Source of the DNA: Desulfurococcaceae archaeon
Lineage (GTDB): Archaea; Thermoproteota; Thermoprotei_A; Sulfolobales; Desulfurococcaceae
Assembly: GCA_023269825.1 (NCBI GenBank)
Contig: JAGDWI010000001.1
Coordinates: 616,492-680,491, forward strand
DNA length: 64,000 nucleotides
Reading direction: 5' to 3'
The translations under genes were made by a program, and so were the position numbers. Below the pieces are notes generated by a model. The model was not told the origin of the DNA. It did no database searches and saw only the letters and a program-made list of their open reading frames with translations. The first letter of the stretch is position 1. Each line of letters opens with the position of its first letter. Shown here piece after piece: positions 9,455 through 17,057 of this stretch.

Positions 9455-10642
9455 CTACAAGACGCTTATATATTGACTAGTTGACTCCTCTGTTAAACCC
9501 GTCATGTATAGTAAGTATGTGACAATAGAGCTCGTGATCTTCTTGACTCTCTTATCGACGACCAGTAGACTCAATGGTAGAAGCGAACCAGTGTAGATGC
9601 TATCATAGAATACGTGACCGAGCACTTCATCCTCGTTAATTGAACTATTCTCCAGTACTTCAACTCTGTATACAACGTAGTTACCCATACTGCTCGTTAA
9701 AGGGCAAAGCCTTCTAGGCGTAATAATGTACCACATCAACTTACTCGCGCTGAGCGTCTCATGCTTCACTCTTATAGGCCCTATGATTAAAGGTTTCTCA
9801 ATAGCAGTGTTCAACCTGAGGAGAAGCGTTGAAACATATGCTTCATCATTTATTCTACCAACAGATAAACCCGCGGGGTCAACGCTTGATAAGTAGTAGC
9901 TTTTAACGAGCCTTTTAACTATACCTATTGTTAACACTTTTCTAGCTAGGAGATCTCTCACAATGCTTACTCTCTCCGAGTTAAGGTACTCTAAGGCCTC
10001 ACTGTAAGATTTGACCTTGTCTCTACTCCAAGTGAAAGAAGCTTCAGCGGGTATGTGAAATGGGTGTATTAGTGGGCCATCCACCATTAAGACAGTGCCG
10101 GGGGCCGCGTAGTTTGAACCCTGAAACAACTTCATCAAACAAGATTCAATCATGAGTCTTAACTCAACTAGCGCGATGTGCTTATTGTACTTACTCGTGT
10201 ACAGTGCACCTTTGGGATTACACGTTAATACTCCTGGGATGAGCTTAACATTGTTTAAGTAATCCTGCTCTAACTCCACCTCGGGTATGACAACCATGTG
10301 CTTGCAGAGTGGTTCCTCTAAACCCAGAATAGATGATGCGTGAGGAGCATCAATGCTTCTCCCAGTTAACCTACTGTAAACACTCCCCGCGCCTACACCT
10401 ATGAAGACGTATGGTGTTTCAATAACGCGTGAACTCGAGTCCAGCGCGAAGATCTCCCCTCTTACTCCAGCTGGTTTCACTTCGACTTGTTTCACAACGG
10501 GTTCATCTAATACTTCTATTTGCTTAGATGAAGCTTCATCAATTAACTCAACTGGTTTAATGGAGGAGTCCTCGCGTGTAACTCTTAAACCCTCTGTAAC
10601 TCTTTTCCTGAGTTCATCAATGATTAAGGCAATGTACTTCAA
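9455..10642 (-). CDS. nurA: NurA-domain 5'-3' nuclease, partner of HerA
   Basis: NurA is an RNase H-fold nuclease that trims 5' ends of double-strand breaks when bound to HerA. The first conserved aspartate sits in GEIFALDSSSRV (about residues 62-73), and the second motif VLMVDGPLIHPFHIP follows near residue 185; a later segment PIIGPIRVKHETLSASKLM also resembles the family. The first 60 residues are a charged, poorly conserved extension. The TTG start lies close to the divergent promoter shared with the DHH gene. The 395-residue length is within the family range. Identification is by motif and by the adjacent HerA gene. Confidence 0.8.
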   Translation of the reverse strand: MKYIALIIDELRKRVTEGLRVTREDSSIKPVELIDEASSKQIEVLDEPVVKQVEVKPAGVRGEIFALDSSSRVIETPYVFIGVGAGSVYSRLTGRSIDAPHASSILGLEEPLCKHMVVIPEVELEQDYLNNVKLIPGVLTCNPKGALYTSKYNKHIALVELRLMIESCLMKLFQGSNYAAPGTVLMVDGPLIHPFHIPAEASFTWSRDKVKSYSEALEYLNSERVSIVRDLLARKVLTIGIVKRLVKSYYLSSVDPAGLSVGRINDEAYVSTLLLRLNTAIEKPLIIGPIRVKHETLSASKLMWYIITPRRLCPLTSSMGNYVVYRVEVLENSSINEDEVLGHVFYDSIYTGSLLPLSLLVVDKRVKKITSSIVTYLLYMTGLTEESTSQYISVL

Positions 10643-10721
10643 GTCTTTAACCCTTATTAATTAAATGGGTTTTAAAGCATTTTCAATCTATAAGTTTAAT
10701 GGTTGATTGAGGTGCTTATAT

Positions 10722-11741
10722 GTGGAGGAGAAAAAGCAAAAGGTCCTCATTCTAGGGGATTGGGACGCTGACGGAGTCGTAGCAACCGCTTTACTAACTT
10801 ATAGTCAGGAGTACGCGAAGAAATACCCTATTCAGGGAAACGTTGAACTAGTGAAAATGCCCATAGATCCTGATAGAATAAAGTACCTTTTATCTCAGGT
10901 GAAAGACAGCTTCAACCTAGTATACTTCCTCGACATACCGTACAGTGAAATACTCGGGAATATTACTAAAATGATGAAGAATCACTTCGGAGTAGAGAAA
11001 GCTGTTTTCGCGGACCACCACATAGCTAGCGTTCAGAGAATAAGTGATCTAAGGGATGTCTTCGACGAGGTCATAGTTGACTATAGGAGACCAACATCTG
11101 TTTTAATATATGAGGAGTTATTGAAGCACAATGTACCAGTACACCCTAAGTTAAGGGAGTTCGTGGAAGTCATAAAGTACATGGATGCAGGCAAGAGGAT
11201 ACCGGATAGATTAATGAAGTTGTTTGAGATAGCTAAGATGATCTCCAAGGCTTTAACAGCTGTTAGAAGCGAAGAGTTATGGTTGAAAACCATAAACTGG
11301 TTAGCTGACCCCACGCCCACGCCGATGCCTTTAAATGAAGCAACCTGGAGCACTGTTAAGAAAATAATTGAGGATAGAGATAGAGAAGTAAGAGATGTAG
11401 CTATGAGGCTCGCAGTAGCAGCTGTTAAAGTAGGAGACTTCAGGTTTATTGACGCGAGGCATGTTTGGAAGAAGAGGGGTGCAACAGCTTTAGCCTCCAA
11501 GTTATCTCTTGTTCTCAAAGCACCTGTTGCAATGCTAGCTGGAACCAATAGAGGTTACTCGCTTCTAATAATTAAAGCACCTGGTGGTAGAGCATACAGA
11601 GTAGCTAAGTACTTGTTAGCAGAGGGAATAGCTCTAGATATAGCTGGACACCCGAATCTCGCAATAGTTAGGGTTCCAAAGGAGCTTGATAAGAAGAACT
11701 TGATTGATGCACTATACAATGCTTTATACTATGCTTCCTGA
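10722..11741 (+). CDS. DHH-family phosphoesterase (RecJ/NrnA-like)
   Basis: Phosphoesterase of the DHH superfamily (RecJ nucleases, NrnA nanoRNases, cyclic dinucleotide hydrolases). The metal-binding motifs are intact: GDWDADG near the N-terminus, the aspartate in YFLDIP, and ADHH. A C-terminal substrate domain with GGRAYRVAKY and DIAGHPN corresponds to the DHHA1 region. I chose GTG 10722 because GAGGTG at 10709-10714 is 7 bases upstream; the TTG at 10707 would place the site inside the gene. It begins an apparent operon with the HDAC-like and CYTH genes. Substrate (DNA, oligo-RNA or a signal nucleotide) cannot be decided. Confidence 0.85.
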   Translation: MEEKKQKVLILGDWDADGVVATALLTYSQEYAKKYPIQGNVELVKMPIDPDRIKYLLSQVKDSFNLVYFLDIPYSEILGNITKMMKNHFGVEKAVFADHHIASVQRISDLRDVFDEVIVDYRRPTSVLIYEELLKHNVPVHPKLREFVEVIKYMDAGKRIPDRLMKLFEIAKMISKALTAVRSEELWLKTINWLADPTPTPMPLNEATWSTVKKIIEDRDREVRDVAMRLAVAAVKVGDFRFIDARHVWKKRGATALASKLSLVLKAPVAMLAGTNRGYSLLIIKAPGGRAYRVAKYLLAEGIALDIAGHPNLAIVRVPKELDKKNLIDALYNALYYAS

Positions 11742-11751
11742 GGTGCAATTA

Positions 11752-12795
11752 TTGGAGGTTATTTTTGTTAGAGAAGCAACATTCATGCATAAACCAATAT
11801 CAGATCATCCTGAGAACCCCTACAGAGTGGTTAAAGCGAGATCATCGCTCAACACTAGTGGCTTAAAATACAGGGATGTAAGCATAGAGAAAATCGACAG
11901 AGAGGAGGCAATCAGAGTATGCTTCAAAGTACATAGTAGAAGATACGTTGAATACTTATTAGAGTTATCTAGGAAAACCCCTGTGCTCATAGATGAAGAC
12001 ACTTACATGAGTGAAAACAGCTTGGATTTAGCTCTCGCAACCATGTACTTATCATATGTTCACGCTTCAAACCAGGGGAAAGTGTTCCTTGTCTCACGTC
12101 CACCTGGACACCACGCTGGTGTAAACGGGAGAGCTATGAGTGCACCTACCCAGGGCTTCTGCTTACTGAACAACGCTGCAGCAGCTGTCCACGGCTTCAT
12201 GGAGACTGGTTTAAAGAGAATACTTGTACTTGATTTCGACGCTCACCACGGTAATGGAACAATGGAGATATTTTACAGAGATAGAATTCTACAAGTAGAT
12301 CTCCACCAAGACCCTGACACATTATACCCGCACACTGGTTACCCCGATGAAGTAGGTGAAGGAGAAGGCTACGGTTACAAAGCAAACATTGTTCTGCCAC
12401 CAGGCAGCGGTGACGACGTATTCGTTGAAGTACTAGGCCTTATCTCTGATCTCGCTGAGAAATACTCTCCTGAAGCCGTAGTAGTATCAGCTGGTTTCGA
12501 TGGATTCGAGAACGATGGTTTAGCTGACCTCAATTTAACCGAGAAATCCTACTATACTCTTGGCCTCCTAGTTAGAGGACTAAACGCGCCAACGCTCGTA
12601 GTCTTGGAGGGGGGATATGGTGTGGGTTTACAGCGAGGACTAGTAGCTTTCACTAGGGGGCTACTGGGATTAAGAGAAGAGTACCCTGTGTTAAATGAGA
12701 CACCTATTACTCAGTACAGGAGAACAATTGAATCAACTAGGAGAGTAATCGACAAGGTATCCAGTAGGGTGTTTCCCAGTGGTGGGAAACAGTAA
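11752..12795 (+). CDS. Histone deacetylase-family deacylase
   Basis: Zinc-dependent amidohydrolase of the arginase/HDAC fold (HDAC, acetylpolyamine amidohydrolase or acetoin-utilisation type). Active-site motifs are all present: SRPPGHHAG, LVLDFDAHHGNGT (zinc ligands), VVSAGFDGFENDG, and GGYGVG with the catalytic tyrosine. TTG 11752 has GAGGTG six bases upstream at 11740-11745; ATG 11731 and GTG 11743 are in-frame alternatives. It starts within a few bases of the DHH gene stop and overlaps the CYTH gene by 14-17 bases, so the three genes are probably one transcript. Known archaeal candidates include acetylated chromatin proteins and polyamines; the target here is unknown. Confidence 0.9.
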   Translation: MEVIFVREATFMHKPISDHPENPYRVVKARSSLNTSGLKYRDVSIEKIDREEAIRVCFKVHSRRYVEYLLELSRKTPVLIDEDTYMSENSLDLALATMYLSYVHASNQGKVFLVSRPPGHHAGVNGRAMSAPTQGFCLLNNAAAAVHGFMETGLKRILVLDFDAHHGNGTMEIFYRDRILQVDLHQDPDTLYPHTGYPDEVGEGEGYGYKANIVLPPGSGDDVFVEVLGLISDLAEKYSPEAVVVSAGFDGFENDGLADLNLTEKSYYTLGLLVRGLNAPTLVVLEGGYGVGLQRGLVAFTRGLLGLREEYPVLNETPITQYRRTIESTRRVIDKVSSRVFPSGGKQ

Positions 12796-13348
12796 GGAAA
12801 TCGAAGTTAAGTTACTAATAAAGAACCCTGAACAAGCTGGGAGACTACTATTAAACCTTGGATTATTGAAAACAGATACATGCATAGAGGATGATTACTA
12901 CTTCAACCACCCCTGCAGAAACTTCGCTGAATCAGATGAAGCCCTTAGACTCAGGAGTAGAAATTGTGGTTCATCGAGAACCCACGTGTTAACCTACAAG
13001 GGCCCAAGGGAAATTGCTTTAAGCCGAGTTAAAGTGAGAGAGGAACTAGAAGTATACTTAGATGAAAGAGGGTTCACTGAGATAAAAGCAATCTTAAGTA
13101 GACTCGGGTTTAAACAAGTCACGTGTTTCACTAAGAAGAGGGAAATTTACTCTGGGAGAGGAGTAAAAGCATCAATTGATTTACTCTACGGCGTAGGCTA
13201 CTTCCTCGAATTAGAGCTCGAACCCCACGCTGATGAAGCCTACTTCAAGCAATTGGTTGACGAAGTATTAAGGGGACTCGAGGCAACAATAGTTGAGAAA
13301 ACATACCTTGAAATATGCATTGAAACAGGGAAATGCGTGAAATCGTAG
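12779..13348 (+). CDS. CYTH-domain protein (class IV adenylate cyclase/triphosphatase family)
   Basis: CYTH proteins fold into an eight-stranded tunnel that binds triphosphates and two metals; archaeal members are tripolyphosphatases, thiamine triphosphatases or CyaB-like cyclases. The signature EIEVK lies at residues 7-11. Later charged strands follow: DEALRLRSRN, VLTYKGP, KVREELEVY, and FLELELEP, the usual order of acidic and basic tunnel residues. Length of 189 is typical. Start is GTG 12779 or 12782, inside the end of the HDAC-like gene. The precise activity is not visible from sequence. Confidence 0.88.
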   Translation: MVGNSKEIEVKLLIKNPEQAGRLLLNLGLLKTDTCIEDDYYFNHPCRNFAESDEALRLRSRNCGSSRTHVLTYKGPREIALSRVKVREELEVYLDERGFTEIKAILSRLGFKQVTCFTKKREIYSGRGVKASIDLLYGVGYFLELELEPHADEAYFKQLVDEVLRGLEATIVEKTYLEICIETGKCVKS

Positions 13349-13396
13349 TTTTCAACTTAAACAAAGTAATTATTATTTGAGGGTAGGGGACTCGGA

Positions 13397-14020
13397 GTGT
13401 ATAAGTCAAGTAGCTTCATCACCGAGATCATTTACAGCAAGATCATGGGGGAGCAGTTGAGGAGACTAAGTGAGTTGAAGAGCCCTAACACCATCTACGT
13501 TACCGACTTAGTCTCCTGCACTCATAAATACCATTTGAGGAGGAGATTCCCAGAGTTAACAATAGTGTTCGAACCTTCAGCTGTTCTAGGTGATTTAGCT
13601 CACTGGGGACTCGAGAAAATACTGAGTGAGAGAGGCGTAAAGACCGAGGTAGATGTCTTAAAGTATGTTCAATTAGGGAATGAAATATACCTTGTTAAAG
13701 GCAGAGTAGATGCTTTAGATGAATCAAGAGGAGTAATAATAGAGGTGAAAACAAGTAAGAGTGCTTTAAACCTACCTAGAGAACACCACGTTAGACAATT
13801 AAACTTCTACCTGGAAATCACGGGTTTCAGGGAAGGAGTACTAGTCTACATTACACCGGAGAAAATACTTGAATACGAGGTACTTAAACAACCATTAAAC
13901 ATAGAGAACGAGGTAATAGAGCTCTTAAATAACGAACATCACCCACGTTACAGCTGGGAGTGCGGTTACTGCACATATAGGAAAATATGCCCATATTTCT
14001 CTCAGCAAAAAGAAACCTAA
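13397..14020 (+). CDS. Cas4-like 4Fe-4S PD-(D/E)XK nuclease, not in a CRISPR locus
   Basis: RecB-type nuclease with the Cas4 cysteine pattern: one Cys near the N-terminus (DLVSCTHKYHLRRRF) and three at the C-terminus (CGYCTYRKICPYF), which together can hold a 4Fe-4S cluster. Catalytic motifs are the early histidine in GDLAHWGLE, the aspartate in VKGRVDAL, the IIEVKTSKS lysine core and the downstream RQLNFYLE glutamine motif, so it looks active. No CRISPR repeats or other cas genes are in the window. It follows the DHH-HDAC-CYTH operon and lies in the same stretch as NurA and HerA, suggesting a DNA-end-processing role. GTG start at 13397. Confidence 0.88.
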   Translation: MYKSSSFITEIIYSKIMGEQLRRLSELKSPNTIYVTDLVSCTHKYHLRRRFPELTIVFEPSAVLGDLAHWGLEKILSERGVKTEVDVLKYVQLGNEIYLVKGRVDALDESRGVIIEVKTSKSALNLPREHHVRQLNFYLEITGFREGVLVYITPEKILEYEVLKQPLNIENEVIELLNNEHHPRYSWECGYCTYRKICPYFSQQKET

Positions 14021-14069
14021 TCAGTGCTTTTGAAGCAATAAGATTAAATAAGCCCATGAGGGAAGAATT

Positions 14070-14130
14070 TATCGATGATGAAGGCTCGGGTTGAACTGGG
14101 TTAAGTGATGATGGTCTTGAGTACTGATCC
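14070..14130 (+). ncRNA. Candidate C/D box sRNA (rRNA/tRNA methylation guide)
   Basis: In a gene-free stretch I see the full archaeal layout: box C ATGATGA at 14075-14081, a 14-base spacer, a degenerate box D' CTGG at 14096-14099, five bases, box C' GTGATGA at 14105-14111, a 12-base guide TGGTCTTGAGTA, and box D CTGA at 14124-14127. The 12-base distance from C' to D is exactly the usual archaeal value. The D guide would pair with TACTCAAGACCA, placing a methyl group on the C paired five bases upstream of box D. Such RNAs guide fibrillarin. The target RNA was not searched. Confidence 0.7.
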
Positions 14131-14271
14131 AATTTACACGCGCTTATAAATTAACCTGTGATAAGTGAAAAGCAAGATTTTTAAATCCTTAGGTGTCATT
14201 TTAGTAGATTGAAGCATAAATTTATTTTTAGATTAATATATGGTTTCGACTCATAAATCAATATAGGGATC

Positions 14272-15705
14272 GTGAATACTTACCGTGGGCGCTTCAAAAT
14301 GCCGGAACAGTATACTACGGGTGTACGTGAGCTAGATGAGTTACTGGGCGGTTTGCAACCTCACACTATGCTACTTATTGCTGGTCACCCTGGCGCAGGT
14401 AAAACGACTTTAGCTGCTCATATTTGTTACTCTAATTCATTGAATGGAGAGAAGTGCTTATACATAACGTTCTATGAGGATAAGGAGAAATTATATAGAA
14501 ACATGAGTGCGATTGGATTAGATTTGCGGAGCATTGAAGAGAAAGGGTTTCTTCACTTCATTAAATTACCTGTTGCATCAACGGATGAAATATTGAACGC
14601 TATTATGAGTTTAATTACGAGGGATCAATATGATGTAGTAGTATTAGATTCATTAAACCCTGTTTTAGAGATGACTCAGCAACAGGAAGCAAGTAGAGCT
14701 ATTCTACTCAACTTCTTCTACCAGTTAACGAGTTTAATTAAAGGAGTATTAGTTACAGTTGCTGAGATACCCTTAGGTAAGAGTGATCTTGACCTTGGAG
14801 CAGTAGAGTTCGTTGTTGACGCAATCATTTACTTAAAGCACAGAGTGGAGCATGGTTTATTGTCGAGGATCATGGAGGTGAGGAAAGTGCGTGGAGCACC
14901 TTTAACTTTTGTCGAGGCACCATTCCTAATTATTGAGGGTGAAGGAGTAAAAGTATATGTTCCACCTAAACCAGCTAGAGTATTATCTGGGAAGGAGAGA
15001 GAATTAAAGACAACCATAGAGTTAATCACGGAAATGCTTGGAGAACTGAGAAAGGGCGATATTCTACATGTTAGTTACCCACCGCATGGAAGATCACCAA
15101 TAGTGATAGCTCCCTTAATAGATTTAGCTGTCTCAAATGATGCAAGAGTATTATTTGTTTCCTTCACATATGCCCCGGATGAACTAAGAGAGTTGTTTAT
15201 AAGTATATGCAAGAATTACTTTGAATTAGAACCCGAAACAACTATTAGAGTTCTAAACAAGCAATTCTACCTTGTATCATATAATCCAGCAGCATACTCA
15301 TTAACGCATTTAAATAGTTTACTAGTGGAGTTGATAAAAGACCTTAACCCAGATATTGTTGTACTACATGGAGGAGAAGAACTCAGCACGTTTGCGAGAG
15401 ATCCAGGGGAGTTCTGGGCTCTGTTTAAGAACTTTTTAATATGGCTTAAAAACAGTGGTAAACTGGTAATAGTTTACTCTGCTAGAGTGAGATCATTCTG
15501 CACGAAAATGACTGATTCACTATCAGACGCTGTTGCTAGATTGCACTATAGATATGTGAATGGTGAGCCTAAATTCGTGTTCCACATATGGATGAGAGGC
15601 TCTAACCCCAGAGTCCTCGAGTTAACTGAGAAAGATTTCGATAAGTATTCGCATCAAGCCAGGAAGCTCTCTGATTTAGTACGGTTGAAGACAACTAGTG
15701 GTTGA
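14272..15705 (+). CDS. KaiC-like RecA-superfamily ATPase
   Basis: RecA-fold ATPase of the KaiC/GvpD/FlaH group, usually linked with signalling or assembly of surface structures. It opens with the KaiC-type lead TTGVRELDELLGGL, has Walker A GHPGAGKT at about 38-45 and Walker B VVVLDSLNP near 118-126. The second half (about residues 240-470) looks like a degenerate copy of the fold without a P-loop (DILHVSYPPHGRSPI at the expected place). GTG 14272 is used; ATG 14299 just before the conserved lead is possible. It converges with the next gene and lies upstream of the pilus locus, but is too far to call FlaH. Confidence 0.8.
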   Translation: MNTYRGRFKMPEQYTTGVRELDELLGGLQPHTMLLIAGHPGAGKTTLAAHICYSNSLNGEKCLYITFYEDKEKLYRNMSAIGLDLRSIEEKGFLHFIKLPVASTDEILNAIMSLITRDQYDVVVLDSLNPVLEMTQQQEASRAILLNFFYQLTSLIKGVLVTVAEIPLGKSDLDLGAVEFVVDAIIYLKHRVEHGLLSRIMEVRKVRGAPLTFVEAPFLIIEGEGVKVYVPPKPARVLSGKERELKTTIELITEMLGELRKGDILHVSYPPHGRSPIVIAPLIDLAVSNDARVLFVSFTYAPDELRELFISICKNYFELEPETTIRVLNKQFYLVSYNPAAYSLTHLNSLLVELIKDLNPDIVVLHGGEELSTFARDPGEFWALFKNFLIWLKNSGKLVIVYSARVRSFCTKMTDSLSDAVARLHYRYVNGEPKFVFHIWMRGSNPRVLELTEKDFDKYSHQARKLSDLVRLKTTSG

Positions 15706-15712
15706 AGCAGGT

Positions 15713-16459
15713 TTACTTGATCCATATTTTAGTGTTTGCAATGAGTTCTTTAATTATTTTCTCTAATGCTTGTTTACCACAGATATGCTCGCTCTCCCCC
15801 TCTACCTCGATGTTTAAACTATTGGTTTGAGCACTGTATATTATCCTTATTAATGTTCCCCCAACTTCTCCACTTACATACACGTACACCGGCTTCATTG
15901 TCTCCGCTGTGCTCCTTATTTTTCGAGCTACTTCCCGTATAGTGATTGGTTCACGGTGAATCTCCAGTAGTTTAGATGACTTAATTATAGAGTATAGTGT
16001 AACCGGGTCTAAGCACTCATCTGAGACAGGTATATCAATGGTTTCCCTGAGCCCACGTGTTGCCGGTACCTCTGGTGCAAGTGGTTTAACTGCTTCCAAC
16101 TGTAGCCTTGTTCTTAGTTCCTGGTTCTCTTTCAGCATTGAGAGCGGGTAGAGCAATATGTCTCTTGAGACTAAATCAGGGTTTGATTCATAGATTTCTA
16201 TTACTCCTTTTCCCGCATCTAGATACTTTGAAGCTGTTTCAACGCATTTGAAACCCTCTTGAATACTGTTTTTAAAGAGGGATCTACAAGCAGATATTTT
16301 ACCGTTAATAATGGCTATGTAAACACTGGCTTCCTCTAATTCATTAATGTATGCAATGTAGCCTGTGAACCCGCGTGGTAAAACCTCTTTAAGAATAGTG
16401 CTCAGAGACTTGTTCTCAGCGTTGACTGTTTCAACTGGTGAAACAGCGCCTGTGAACAA
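15713..16459 (-). CDS. Hypothetical protein with possible PATAN/DUF4388-like N-terminal domain
   Basis: I do not firmly recognise this 248-residue soluble protein. The first about 110 residues have the pattern of PATAN/DUF4388-type or archaeal DUF2226 domains: a small-residue strand GFTGYIAYI, a hydrophobic strand with IINGKISACRSL, then a helix pair, where the motif 'interaction, then I-x-x-GK-I-x-A' recurs. The C-terminal half is alpha/beta (VYVYVSGEVGG, IRIIYSAQT). It converges on the KaiC-like ATPase with seven bases between the stops. A regulatory role is inference only. Confidence 0.6.
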   Translation of the reverse strand: MFTGAVSPVETVNAENKSLSTILKEVLPRGFTGYIAYINELEEASVYIAIINGKISACRSLFKNSIQEGFKCVETASKYLDAGKGVIEIYESNPDLVSRDILLYPLSMLKENQELRTRLQLEAVKPLAPEVPATRGLRETIDIPVSDECLDPVTLYSIIKSSKLLEIHREPITIREVARKIRSTAETMKPVYVYVSGEVGGTLIRIIYSAQTNSLNIEVEGESEHICGKQALEKIIKELIANTKIWIK

Positions 16460-16583
16460 CTACCCTCTCCCCTGAACCAGAATGAAGCATTGTCTAAAAT
16501 ACCTAATTATCTCTCACAGTAATATTTTTATAGGTAATACTGTTAATTAGTAATCATGAGTAGTTAGTTTCAGGTGAATTGAA

Positions 16584-17000
16584 TTGTCAACTATGACTAA
16601 AGAGTATGTTAATGTAGGAGAGTTCTTGAAGAGCCTTGACGACACTATAGCTGAGTACAGGAAGACCCTGGGTGAACTACTCAGGAGGATGGAGGAGTTG
16701 AGAATTAAGAGTGAGCAAGAGAATAAGTTGAAGAGTATTCTGAGTAAACTCGGGGTTTCACATGGGGCTCCATCTAATGAGATTAACTTGAAGAATGTGA
16801 AGATACTGGTTAATCCTCTCCCACAGCAGGAACTAACATCCCTGGAAGCAGCTGTGGAAGCTCTCAACAACAAGATAACTTTGTTAACTAGTATTAGGAA
16901 AGATCTCGATGCATTAACTGGCCTGGGAGATGCTGGATTAAAAATAATTGTAGTCTATGTGGATGACATACCGAGAAACATTATACTGAAGTTCGCCTAG
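16584..17000 (+). CDS. Small coiled-coil protein of unknown function
   Basis: A 138-residue protein with two charged helices (about residues 12-50 and 80-112) likely to form coiled coils, separated by a short strand KNVKILVNPLP and ending in a strand-like IIVVYVDDIPRNIILKF. No signal peptide or membrane segment. The TTG start is supported by AGGTG at 16572-16576, seven bases upstream, the same spacing as other genes here. A TATA-like AATATTTTTATAG lies at about 16522-16534. It sits between the KaiC-like ATPase pair and the pilus locus; no function is assigned. Confidence 0.65.
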   Translation: MSTMTKEYVNVGEFLKSLDDTIAEYRKTLGELLRRMEELRIKSEQENKLKSILSKLGVSHGAPSNEINLKNVKILVNPLPQQELTSLEAAVEALNNKITLLTSIRKDLDALTGLGDAGLKIIVVYVDDIPRNIILKFA

Positions 17001-17057
17001 GTTAAAGTAATTCGAGTTCTTGAATTAAAAACCGTGTTTTAGTGTTTTTAGCAAATA

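Noticed and set aside
13397-14020. CRISPR-Cas locus marked by cas4
   Set aside because: No repeat-spacer array and no cas1, cas2 or effector gene anywhere in the window.
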